64,000 bases of DNA from Hirudinaria manillensis (Eukaryota; Annelida; Clitellata; Hirudinida; Hirudinidae). A program made the translations under genes and the position numbers. Positions 21,860 through 32,102 of this stretch are shown here, in pieces (position 1 is the first letter of the stretch; the number at the start of each line of letters is the position of its first letter). The notes under the pieces were generated by a model. That model did not search any database. It was not told the DNA's origin and was given only the letters and a program-made list of their open reading frames with translations. Where the stretch lies: contig CM067536.1 in assembly GCA_034509925.1 (NCBI GenBank), forward strand, positions 4,520,501-4,584,500. The letters are read 5' to 3'.

Positions 21860-23202
21860 TCAGGCTTTTCCTGCCTGCTGCCTCAAGAGAACATAGATTT
21901 TCTCCTTGATCCAAGCTTTGTTATGTGGAACATATTTACCACTGGCCTTGTCAAACCTAAAATTATTTAAATAAGATCTCACCAACAATCTTAAATTAAT
22001 CTCAAGCTTAATTCCAAAATATATTCACATTCATTAATTTAAGGTTATAAAAGTTATAGAGGCAATATCAACATCTACTTTCATTAGAATAGAGTTTAGA
22101 ATAATCTTTCATCGAAAGCTTCAATTATATATCTATCTTTTATCTTTTTATTGATACCAGATGTGGGGGTCAGCAAATATTTTGCTCGTTTCAAAGTTTT
22201 GTTAAGGTACACCATGATCTGCATTAGGTAAAAGGGGAACACCAGCTACGTCAGATGCAATAATAAATAACTTGGCCAGAGTGCTATTTGGCAACCTGAC
22301 CTTTATTAATTGTGATATTATGATCAATGTAGATAACTACAACTATCAAAACAATATACAAGGTATTTCAAATGTTCTGAACTAAAACTAATCTCATTTT
22401 CATAAAAATAAATAAATCGATACACAATATAAAAATATACACAAGAATTAAAAATTTCAGTCAGGTAACATAATCAAGATTTTCAACTTACACTAAGCAA
22501 GTGAGATCAGCTAGTTGGTCAATAAAGTCAAAGAGTTGACTTATGTCATAAGTTATGGATGGGGAATTAGGGTTCATCTTCTTTAAATATTCTTCATAGA
22601 TTTTACATGTACCTGATTTACAAAATTTGATTAAAAACGAAACGTAAAACGGCTTTCTAAAGAATAACCAACCCTCTAAGCACTCATTAACACTTTCATA
22701 GTCAGAGTATGTCCTTCCCTCAGGTTTCTTGCTTGGTTGGACAAGTAAAATTGTGTGAGACTGAAACATCAGAAAGTAAGAAGAAAGTGTCAGAAAAGCT
22801 TTAAAATAAGTCAATTTACTCCATGAGGGGACAAATTTAATATCATTGATATATTTGCTATCCATCAAGCCATGCTTAATAATTGAATTGCATGATATCA
22901 ATTCTTAAAACTTAATAACCAGGGTAATCGTGCTCAATCATGATCAAACTTGATGCAGATACTTAATGCAAGCGGGAGCTTTACAAAAACAATATATATA
23001 ATATCACAATCATGGAGTCCCAACTGACTTAAAATGAAAACACGATCGAGTTATTACAAATTCACCCTATGGCGAATCGATGGTTGTAAGCACATCTTAC
23101 ATATTATCTTTCTGCACTTATACAGGAAATTAATTAAACCATATGTAAAGATTAAATATATGTAAGAATTAACAGTAAATCTCACAAATAAGAACAAACC
23201 AT
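21860..23202 (-). CDS. ERH: Enhancer of rudimentary homolog (ERH)
   Basis: ERH is a small, highly conserved nuclear protein that partners with splicing and mRNA-decay factors. Three coding exons are clear on the minus strand. Exon 22760-22673 follows TTTCAG and encodes [18 protein letters not shown] and [10 protein letters not shown]. Exon 22612-22492 encodes [20 protein letters not shown] and [18 protein letters not shown], with donor GTAAGT. Exon 21956-21860 encodes the tail with [20 protein letters not shown] and the stop. All phases join. Together they give 101 residues after the initiator Met, close to the family's usual ~104. The initiator codon must come from a separate upstream exon. 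An ATG at 23202-23200 followed directly by GTTTGT is the nearest candidate, but it is unproven. No lesion was seen, so it is probably functional. Confidence 0.93.
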
Positions 23203-23250
23203 GTTTGGAGAACTGGAACCGAAATTACCCAATAACTAGAAAAACATATA

Positions 23251-24190
23251 CCGGAAATAAGTATTCAGACAGAGACCAAATAAACAATAAAATGCTGAAA
23301 TTTAATTTTTAAAATAATTTTTATTAAATAAAATAATTTAATTTCAATAAATAATATTCATAGCCTAAGAATAGGGGAGAGCAGGGCTAAATGCACCGCG
23401 GGTAGATTGCATCATTGGATTTATAGAAGAGCAATAAAATTTTAATGTAGATTAAAGTTATCAAACTTGTAGAAAATTATCTGGGAGATTTTATTTTACC
23501 AAATACGAACATTGAGGGGTCATCCATAAAGCTCCCTTGTTTGCAAAAGTCAACTTTTGAATTGAACTCCGCATTGTGGAAATTTGCATCTTGTCACCAA
23601 CTTTTCGCGCCAATTTAATTTATTAAACTTGGAATTTGCAGAAATCGTCATTTTGTTAAACTTTCCTCTTCCCTTTGCAATAGTCTACTTTAGACTCCAC
23701 CCCCTTTTCTTCCTCGTTTTGGATGTCTTTTCTGGACGACCCCTAATCAAATAATTTACCGGTTCAAGAAAAAAGATATATTGATTAGAAACACAAATAT
23801 ACATATTAAAACTCAATTTTAAAAAATAAAAAAATAAACTCTCACGAAAATTTTATTCTACGAAATTTCTTCAAAGTATACAGATCTATTCCGTCTAAAA
23901 TTTCTTCACTTGGTCATACAATGGGTCAAATTTTCATTCTATTTCTTTTCAAGTGTTGTGAATTCTTAATTTCATATGCAATAAACTTTAAATCTATTCT
24001 ATATGATTTATATTTCTTCGGTGGCACCGATGTGATGCACGGATGAAATTAAATCCCGGAGCAAACGCGACGATTCATAATAAACCAAGATAGCGGCTCA
24101 GGCCCTCCCTCATGCAACAATACCAATGAATATACAGGCAAGATTTAGGGCATCTGGAATTTAGCCTTTCAACTGCCATGTAACCTTGAA
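23251..24190. other. No gene seen
   Basis: AT-rich. It may contain the ERH promoter and 5' UTR. No open frame of note on either strand. Confidence 0.45.
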
Positions 24191-25090
24191 TCTACTTCTA
24201 CCTTGAAAATATGCGCACGGTGCGTGGCTCATTAGGGATTTGAACATCTTGTAATTAATGCTCTGGTGGATGTGTAACCAATGTAGCTCATAGAGGAATG
24301 GGGAAGAGTGGTCGAACTTGCTCTTGTTGAAGCTAGGGAAGGATTAGGGCCATGAATCATTTTCGGGCCTCAAAGGAGATTGGAGTAACTATGCTGCAAA
24401 CCTCTTTGACGGACGCAAAGCAGGGTGATGTTGTTCGTGTGGATGGTCATGGAAAAGTCCGATTTCACCCAGATCCCTAAGTTGCGGACGGATTGTTTGG
24501 GCTGGTTCAGATCGAAACAAATAGAGCCCTGGCACGAAGAAAGTGCGGAGACGCGCCGGGCGGACGAGATCCACCTGATCTCGGTTTTTCTACTGTCCAG
24601 TAGCAGGCTGCTGCGAACATCCAGTTGCCGATGGATTTCACGCATGAGATACTCTGGAGAACCTCGGTTGTATCAGGTGGCCGTGCATTTGCGTTGGTTT
24701 TGGTAGAACGATGTTAGCGGTAGGCAGATTGATATTCGGAGAGGAGGCAGTAACGATTCAGGTGGTCCTTCTAACTACGGTATATTCTAAAGTTTTTGAG
24801 AGGACGGAGAGATTGGAGATGGGCCGATAAGAGCTGACATCGTTCGGATCAAGGTTGGGGTGTTTCAGAGAGGGGTGATTTGAATAGTTTAGGGAATTGG
24901 CTGAGAGTGAGGGAGTTGCTGAAGACTCCTGTTGGAATTGGTGCGATAATAGCAGATAATTCTCGAGGACAATTTCAAGAAGCGCCACATCACGCTAAAA
25001 ACAGTGCAGGGCGAGCTGGAGCGGTAGATACGCAAGTTCGTTGTGATGCAACGAGATATGACGAAAGAAGATGCGACAGCCAATGATTCT
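24191..25090 (-). pseudogene. CR1/L2-like LINE reverse-transcriptase remnant
   Basis: Reading leftward: LLSHQFQQESSATPS then PNLDPNDVSSYRPISNLSVL and SKTLEYTVVRR (about 24900-24770), the conserved start of CR1/L2-type reverse transcriptase. After a large internal gap comes VRNLGIWVKSDFSMTIHTNN (about 24500-24420), the thumb/RT-end segment. The YADD core is missing. It has stops and shifts and no tail was recognised. Confidence 0.7.
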
Positions 25091-25139
25091 TGAGAGCTTT
25101 AGACTGATGTTAGATAAACATTGTCAGGACATAGTGTAG

Positions 25140-25278
25140 GACATGGTTGGCCTAGTAGCGAAAGTTAGGGGTAGTATAATAAATTTATTTTGTATTGAAT
25201 TTTCTCGTGACCGAGCAAAAGTGGCATAATAGCGAGGTTTGTATAGTGGCGGAGTGGCATAGTAACGAGATTTTACTG
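25140..25278 (-). mobile_element. Tigger/pogo terminal repeat, solo
   Basis: Read on the minus strand it starts CAGTAAAATCTCGTTAC at 25278 beside TA (25279-25280). It continues with two related blocks (ATGCCACTCCGCC; ATGCCACTTTTGCTCGG) and the AATAAATTTAT segment. It is the cleanest copy of the terminus shared by 3734-4358, 15716-15781/17102-17160 and 20609-20660. Confidence 0.65.
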
Positions 25279-25399
25279 TATTCGCTTCGCGATGTAATTA
25301 AAACTTAAGCAGTTTTCGAATTATTTTTTGAGATAGCTATAATATTAATATCGGAAAAGATTTCTCAGAAAGATAATTCAATGTATTTTCCGAATTCAT

Positions 25400-26750
25400 T
25401 TTCAGAATTTTGGCAGAACGTTGCGTTTTTCTGCAAAACGGCTGTGGCCATCGGCTACTGATATTAAATTTCACGTTAAAGAAATAAAGATGCTCTGTAA
25501 TCGTTTTAAAACTGTTTCCAGCTGTCCACATATTCTCTTTCCATCGTTTGGAGCGCTTTTTTCATGTCGCTCTGATTTGTGCCAAACTTTTATTCAAATA
25601 TTTCAATAGAACATTTAAAGACCTTTCAGAAAAATTACAACACAATTATAGCGCCCCTGTAAAATTATATAAGCTCCTCAGATCTCTCTCTTTTCTTTCC
25701 ATCATTTGGCGTGCCTTCCACTCGTCGAATTGAGTTGTGCCAAAATTTTACTTCGATATTTCAATATAACTTGCAAAGACCTTTCATAATGGAGTTGTAG
25801 ATTTTGTGAAAGGCCTTTGAAAGCTCTATTGAAATATTAGAACATATTTTTGGCACAAAGCAGAGTAGCGAGAGAACAGCATGACAAAAGCTTGATTGAT
25901 AGAGAAATCTGAAAAGCTTATATAATATATATATATATATATAGCAAATTTTATACCGATCCGCTATAATTATATTGAATATTTTCTGGAAGATTTTTGC
26001 AAGTTCTATCGAAATATGAAAGTAAAATTGTCGCACAAGCAAGGGTGACGAGTGGAAGGCACGCCAAACGTTGGAAAGCCAATATCCAGAGATCATGAGA
26101 GCTTTTATAATTAGGTCACAGAACATCTTATACCAATGCGGTACAGTTGTGTTATAGATTTTCTGAAAGGTCTTTTAGGTAGATATTGAAGCGTAAAAAT
26201 AGAAATTTGGCACAAATCACAGCGACATGAAGAAAGAGCTCCAAACGATAGAAAGAGAAGATGTGAGCAGTTAAGGAGCAATATTTAAAAAATTATAAAG
26301 CATCTTGTACCGGTCCACTACAACTGTGTTATAGATTTTTTTGAATGGTCTTTGAAAGTGCTATCGAAATATTAGAATCAATTTTTCGCTCAAACCAATG
26401 TGACGAGTGGAAAAGGCGCCAAACGCTTTCCAAAAAGAGATCTGAGAATTTAAGGTGCATTTATAATACATAGTCCGTTGTACCGGGTCGCTAGCGTTAT
26501 TTTATGTTTATTTGATTTTATGTTTTACATTTTCTGAAAGGTATTTTAACGTGCTATTAGAATGCATAAAAAGATTTTTGGAATGCTTGCCTAACGATGT
26601 AAAGACCTGAAGTGGGTTGCTGGGAAACATTTAGGTCGCAGAGCATCTAAAATCGATGTCACATAACCGTGTCGTATATTTTGAAAGGTCTTTTAGCGTT
26701 TTTTTATATATGCTGATGAATGTTTTGTCGGATTTGATTGCACTGCCTCA
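25400..26750. repeat. Diverged ~175-bp repeat array with an orientation switch
   Basis: About seven diverged units share a core such as TTGGCACAA, then CGAGTGGAA or CGACATGAA, then CGCCAAACG or CTCCAAACGA, then GAGCATCTTGTACCG, and TTCTGAAAGGTCTTT. Cores start near 25860, 26030, 26208, 26385 and 26560 (forward) and near 25545 and 25710 (reverse). Spacing is about 165-178 bp. Orientation flips around 25790, where two GACCTTTC/GAAAGG blocks meet. It could be a decayed satellite or a MITE cluster. No coding. Confidence 0.65.
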
Positions 26751-27992
26751 TTTTATGACTTCGGTGACTCGCGCGACATCAGCCTGCTCAAGCAAGATAC
26801 TTAACGATAATTTAAATAATTTTTCTAACTAAATTATGCCATGCTCTAGGGATAAAAACTATTTCTGCTACACAACTTGTATTAAAATTAGCAATATTTG
26901 TTAAATTTATCACATTCGTTGTTTTTGGTTTGCAATGTAAACAAATTTTTAGGGAAATTTCGGATTTAATTTTGTGGTACTCTAACCGATAGCGAAATGT
27001 CATAACGTATTTTTTAGAAAGATTATTCAATGCAGATTCTGAATTCGTTTTTTCGCACTAAGCTCCGTTTTCCGGGAAATCTGCCAGTTGTACTAAATTT
27101 CCCGTTAAAGATAATTTTTTTTGATTACATCCACATCATTTCTTTCAGTCTATCATTATCTGTCAGTTAAAAAAAGAATTTTGGTACTAGCTCTTTCCGT
27201 TCCGGAGATATAGGCATTCGAAGAGTTTGCCACTTCACGTTCGTGAAGTTAGTTTAGTTACCTTAAAGGGTACCTAATACATCAAATTGCTCATCTGATG
27301 ACTATGAATTTCATTATTTCTCTATAAAATCTTTGACAGTATCTCCTTGTATCAGATAATACCCATAACCAAATATTTTCTTTCTGCAATCAATTAGAGT
27401 AAGTTTTTGTCAGAATTAGGACTTCTCAATTAAAAATGAATTTTTTAAATCGATAAAATAAAAAGAAACTGATCCCAGACTTATTTTATTTCATTAAAAG
27501 GTGAATAAGTTGACTAAGTTTAAAGTTGACTTTAACTTTGCGAAAAAAAATTATTATAATAAATATAATAACAGAAAACAAATTTTTAAAAAATTAATAT
27601 CCCATAAAAAAATGATTGGTAAATACTAAAAGATGTCATAAATTGTGTGAAATCCCATAACTAGAATTAGTTGCAGTACCAAACTCACAAAAGTAAAATT
27701 CAATATTTGATAGTGCTAAACAATATAAGCAATTGCAAGTTCAATTTTCAATAATTAATATATAGAAATAAATTAGATATCTCTGAACTTTACAGCATAA
27801 ATTTACATTAATGTCTCACTACTATTGTGTGAGCAATAAATACAATTTGAGTTACAGCATAAACAAAATTTAATTAAGAAAAAACTAAGCAAATTTCAAA
27901 TAGGTAGAAAGCATAATTCTCAACTTCCAAAGCAACTTTCATAAAACAATTGCACATTTCAGAACAAAAAAATTCTGACATGATCTCAGCTT
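26751..27992. other. No gene seen; includes the likely 3' UTR of the glycosyltransferase
   Basis: AT-rich with stops in all frames. Confidence 0.45.
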
Positions 27993-29021
27993 TCAGAACA
28001 TTAAGTCAGGATTTCCATAATAGATATATCTCATCACTTGGCCGAAGGTACTATTCTGCCTTTTGATAGATTCAGGGGTATGATGGCTCCAATCAAAGTG
28101 ACCCATAACATGTATTACAAATAAGTCGCTCCAATTGATTATTTCGTTCCATAACAGATGTCTATCAGCCCAATCAGGGGTGGTCAATCTGCGAGGTTCT
28201 ATATGAACAAGATCAGGTCTTTCCAAAGCAATTTTGTAAGCTACACGAGCACAGTTGTAGTCCCAATCTAATGGTCGATAGTTGTCTCTGTAAGATTCAT
28301 ACATCATCCTTAGGAACAGTGAATTCTTGCAAGCAACAATGATCCCTGCAATCAATTTTGGTGGTTTTTCCTTCCCTAAGGAGGCATCATAACGTCTTAA
28401 TGGATTCAAACTATTTACAACGACTACATCATAATCCAAATAAATGCCACCATATTTAATGAGGACTTCCATTTTGGCAATGTCTCCCATATGAAAAGTA
28501 TGAATAATCCGTTGTCCATGTATTTCTCTTGGTTTTTCCTTAAAAACAATTTTCAAAGGAATGGTTCTCCATAATTTTCCCCACCATTTACCAGATGGGA
28601 GAAAATTACAATGCAACATTATGACATCTGGTTTTTGAATTTTGTAAGCACTTAAAACACTTACATAATTGAGGAAAGACATTTCTCTATTTGAGTTATC
28701 TGCAAACCAAATAAAATGGACAATATTTGGAACAACAAAACTATTTCCCAGGCTCGTGTTAACAAGAGAGGGATTTGAGGCTTTCAAGTGGGGCCATCTG
28801 TCCAGTAACTTTCTTGCAGCAGTTGTAGAGTTAGAGTTATCATAGGTCGATATATCTAATCGTACAAAAATATTTTCAAAAAGTAATCCATAGTAATTGA
28901 CCATCACACCCAGCCAAAAACTGAAAAAACAGGCAGAGATTATCCAAAAACTTTTTTTCAGAGCTATATTTCTGTTGTATGACATTTTCATAGTTTCCTC
29001 AAAATGACAGCAGTATAACAA
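27993..29021 (-). CDS. Type II membrane glycosyltransferase, GT32 (Gly_transf_sug) family
   Basis: A 342-residue open frame with a Golgi-type signal anchor: a short cytosolic N-terminus, then a hydrophobic helix at about residues 24-42 (FWIISACFFSFWLGVMV) and a stem. The catalytic region contains VHFIWFADN (about 101-109) and YGGIYLDYDVVVV with the sugar-nucleotide DXD motif as D196-Y-D198. A C-terminal half follows with CARVAYKIALERP and a His-rich IHVMGHFDWSHH. This layout is that of the family containing alpha-1,4-galactosyl- and N-acetylglucosaminyltransferases, which act in the Golgi lumen. The donor and acceptor cannot be read from sequence. Met11 or Met13 are alternative starts. The length and the absence of lesions suggest a functional, intronless coding region, although an upstream exon is possible. 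Confidence 0.85.
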   Translation of the reverse strand: MLYCCHFEETMKMSYNRNIALKKSFWIISACFFSFWLGVMVNYYGLLFENIFVRLDISTYDNSNSTTAARKLLDRWPHLKASNPSLVNTSLGNSFVVPNIVHFIWFADNSNREMSFLNYVSVLSAYKIQKPDVIMLHCNFLPSGKWWGKLWRTIPLKIVFKEKPREIHGQRIIHTFHMGDIAKMEVLIKYGGIYLDYDVVVVNSLNPLRRYDASLGKEKPPKLIAGIIVACKNSLFLRMMYESYRDNYRPLDWDYNCARVAYKIALERPDLVHIEPRRLTTPDWADRHLLWNEIINWSDLFVIHVMGHFDWSHHTPESIKRQNSTFGQVMRYIYYGNPDLMF

Positions 29022-30047
29022 ATACTTTGATTAGATAACCACTATAGAGGTATATGTTTATGTGTGTTCCTGAAAATTTTTAAAAGTGAATAAATCACAG
29101 GAACTACTCGCGTATAATATAGCGAACTTAATCCACCAACTTCTGACGGGCCTCTCTCATATAAGCATGGCCTAAACAATTATAAGCGGTTTACAAGTTA
29201 AAGTAAACAAACCAAACCAATATCGATAGGAAGTACCTGTCATTTGATGATATTTCATCTTATGTAGCTCAAATTATTCATCTTTTATTATTAAGTAACA
29301 TCGCCGATAGAAGTCCATCCGTTTTGAGAAACATTATTTTCGCGACTCTCAAAAGGATATTAAATTGGATGCGTAAGGACGTATTTTGTGTACCACAAAA
29401 TTTCTCGTTCTTAATCCTAGAATCTCTTTTTGAAATTTTGTCGTGAATTTTTGTGAGAATTTTCTTCATTATATTATAACAGAACTTCGACATTCAAGGA
29501 TGAATTACGATTTTAAAAAGCCTCCTTTGCGCGAAAGTTCAAAAGACATGGGGTATATCCCAGCAAACACAGCCCAGGTGGGCCCGCGTGAGCTGAAGGC
29601 AGGTTGCCCGTCTTGCCCGCATCAGCTAAACAATTTTGATGATATTTAGTTTGAAAATTCACGCTAAATAAGTCATCAGTGCAGAAGATACTATTTATCG
29701 TGAATTTTCAGGACTAAACGACTAAATGATGATTAGGCACGAGTCTCTATAAGACCGGATTTTTTGTTTCTTGGATTTATTGGAGATTGTTTGAATGAGA
29801 TTTGTGTCATTACTAATGCTTTGTTTGCTGATCGAACTTCAAGATAGTGAGTTCTTATTATTCACTTTCATACTTTATTGAAAACTTTAAAACTATAATT
29901 GCAACTATAATTAAAGTTTTTAACTGATTGATGATTAGCGTGTTAATTGGTATAATAAGAGTGATGTGCCTCGTTTCCATGTAAACATTTTAAGAAAAAA
30001 TTTAGCCAATTTCTATTAATGATTATTTAAGTGATTTTGTTGAGGAA
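29022..30047. other. No gene seen; short GC-rich repeat-like patch
   Basis: Otherwise AT-rich. At 29559-29640 a GC-rich patch begins CCCAGCAAACACA, a 13-mer also present at 43779, suggesting short transposon ends. Confidence 0.4.
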
Positions 30048-31260
30048 ATGAGGATATTAGAAGATGAAGGCTTTGATTACAATGGAAGAAATTTTAACAT
30101 ATTTTTGAATGCAGCTATTTGTTACCAGCAAGAGCATATTTTAAATCTGTCAAAGTCCACAATAGCTATAATTGTTGTGGAAAATGTATTCAAATTGGCC
30201 TATATGGATAATAACGTTGTCTTATCATTGATTAATAGAACATTTATGGCAAATCATGATCCTGATCATCATGTAGTTGTATCACCTTTGGTACAATTGT
30301 CAATCAATTTCATCTTTTCTACTAGATCATATGCATTTGGTATGCTTAGGTGAGGTCTGTTTTCTGCATTTATGGGTTCATGGTCCATGTAAGATGACTC
30401 AATGTCAAATAAATATTGAGTCAGATAGACTCATTGCATTGAATCATTACATTCAAAATGAAATTTCCAGGAAAACATGCTCTCTTCATGAGTTAAAAAA
30501 ATGGAAGTCTATAGAATTTTTCCTTTTTTGATATATGCAGGATAGCCTACAGTTTCAAAAGATATTTTTGTCTCTTCAATTGAATTTAAATTTTTGCTAT
30601 TGGATTACTATTGACTCTTGATTTTGAATGATAATCTTATAGATTACTCATCACAACTCTTGAAATATTTTGTATACATATTTGGAAATTAATATGGAAG
30701 AGATCAGATTTTCCTGCTTGCAGTCACTACAACAAAATGTGTGATTCTCCCTTTTAATGATGGGTTTGTTGCTCTTCCACAAATGCATTAATAAAACAAT
30801 GAGAGAAGACTTTGTATTTGTTGTCGTTATTTTATAAAATGTAATTTGTCATGATTATTTCAGAAATGCCTTTTTTATCATTGAATTTGAAAATATAAAA
30901 AGAAGTTGATTATTTGCCAAATTCCTGGTTGAATTTGGAGGAGAATGAAATCTGGTAGTGAGAGATAAAATCCTAGTTGTGTTTTTGGCCACATATCTCC
31001 ATAAGAAATGTTTCTATAGCAAAGGATGAGTGTGGAGCCAAATGAGGATTGCCTAAAATACCAATCACTGATTTGCATGTAAGAATTCATTGTGACCTTT
31101 TTCAATCATATTTTTTGACAAATAAATTTGTAAATGCCTGTTCTTTCCAATTCAGGAGATGTCATTGAAGCCAGAAAGACAAGAATGGCTGAGAACATGT
31201 CAAATATTGAATTGGAAAATGATGCCATTGGCAAAAAAGGAGAAAAATTAAGCAAAATAC
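30048..31260 (+). pseudogene. Broken transposase-like gene of an insect repeat family
   Basis: The pieces appear in order across three frames. NHDPDHHVVVSPLVQLSINF comes first (about 30250-30309). DHMHLVCLGEV follows (about 30328), continuing with LHLWVHGPCKM. IALNHYIQNEISRKT and SLHELKKWKSIEF come next (about 30432-30520). DYSSQLLKYFVYIFGN then YGRD follow (about 30640-30700), and near 31160 a tail piece EARKTRMAENMSN. I recognise this order from an abundant arthropod family of transposase-like proteins (SPL-x-LDxMHLVCLG-W, then a Trp-Lys-x-x-Glu segment), but I cannot name the superfamily. Frame changes and an in-frame stop (after IFGN) show it is a relic. Confidence 0.55.
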
Positions 31261-31778
31261 TTGTACTAGGGCAAACCTAAAGTTATTTGACACAATGTCA
31301 ATTTTAAACAAATTTATTTACAGAACAAGGAAAATAGCAGGTTCAAATGTGATGATGAATACCTTTTGTTGATGCTAGGGTATATCTATTTGAACATATC
31401 TTGTATTTGTTTTAGCTCTCCCAATTTGTTAAGTAAAGATTATAGACTTAGTTTATTGTCTTAAATCATTTCTTTTAACGTACAGTATTAACTGGTTAAC
31501 AAATAAAAAACTGCACAGGGAACCGAAGAATAGTCAAAAAAGACCTTTGAATAAGCCAGTTTCGATTTCATCAAAATCATTTCTACATGAAATCTGGAAA
31601 ATAGTAAGAGTAAAATCTTCACCAATCACAGTGATCCCCTTTAGCTCATTAGTCAGAGGTTTCTTAGTCATGTCAATCTTTGTCATTTCACTCATATCAG
31701 GTGTCCAATACATTTCATTCTCCGTCAACACCTCACTCGTCAAATGTCTATGCCATTTCGTTAGCTTAGTCAGTCAAC
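31261..31778. other. No gene seen
   Basis: AT-rich flank of the Hero-like insertion. An 86-codon plus frame at 31547 and a 69-codon minus frame overlap each other and match nothing recognised. Confidence 0.4.
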
Positions 31779-31839
31779 TCAAACTCATACCAAAGATTAG
31801 TCAATAAAATATCTGAAAGGCGTGTTCAAAAGCGTTACA
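31779..31839 (+). repeat. 61-bp direct repeat, left copy (target duplication)
   Basis: Identical by eye to 39265-39325, from TCAAACTCATACC to AGCGTTACA. The two copies flank the Hero-like element exactly, as expected for a long target-site duplication. Confidence 0.88.
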
Positions 31840-31840
31840 C

Positions 31841-32013
31841 CACGATCCACGATGAGTGGAAAAAGGCAGAGGGCGTCTATATTCCAAAGGAGAAAGACTC
31901 CAGGGATCTGAATCAATTCAGACCCATATCACTGCTGAATGTAGAGGGGAAGATATTCTTCTCCATAATGGCATCGAAGCTCACAGTTTGTGATGGCTAA
32001 CCAGTACGTTGAC
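31841..32013 (+). pseudogene. Hero-like reverse transcriptase, N-terminal fragment
   Basis: Encodes HDEWKKAEGVYIPKEKD and NQFRPISLLNVEGKIFF, the first conserved blocks of reverse transcriptase. After ASKLT a one-base shift is needed (near 31990) to continue with MANQYVD. Only the part from these blocks onward exists because of 5' truncation. It connects directly in meaning with 36697. Confidence 0.8.
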
Positions 32014-32043
32014 ATCGCTTCTCGGCCTTTCGGCTAAGATCAA
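32014..32043 (+). ncRNA. U2 snRNA 5' fragment (first 30 nt), attached to Utopia
   Basis: ATCGCTTCTCGGCC, then TTTCGGCTAAGATCAA: the 5' end of U2 spliceosomal RNA beginning exactly at the mature first nucleotide, with one change in the loop relative to the common TTTTGG form. It is followed at once by retrotransposon sequence and preceded by the Hero-like coding sequence, so no U2 promoter or U2 3' part is here. It is a passenger, not a gene. Confidence 0.9.
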
Positions 32044-32102
32044 TTAAAGCTTTCTCTATCGATTCCAAAGATCCCAAGACAACAATCCCTGCTCTGCGCA
32101 CC

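Noticed and set aside
31534..31807. Overlapping 69- and 86-codon frames left of the Hero-like element
   Set aside because: Opposite-strand overlaps in AT-rich DNA without recognisable features; part of one is the 61-bp target duplication.
32014..32043. A functional U2 snRNA gene
   Set aside because: Only the first 30 nt are present, with LINE coding sequence directly upstream instead of a snRNA promoter and retrotransposon sequence downstream.
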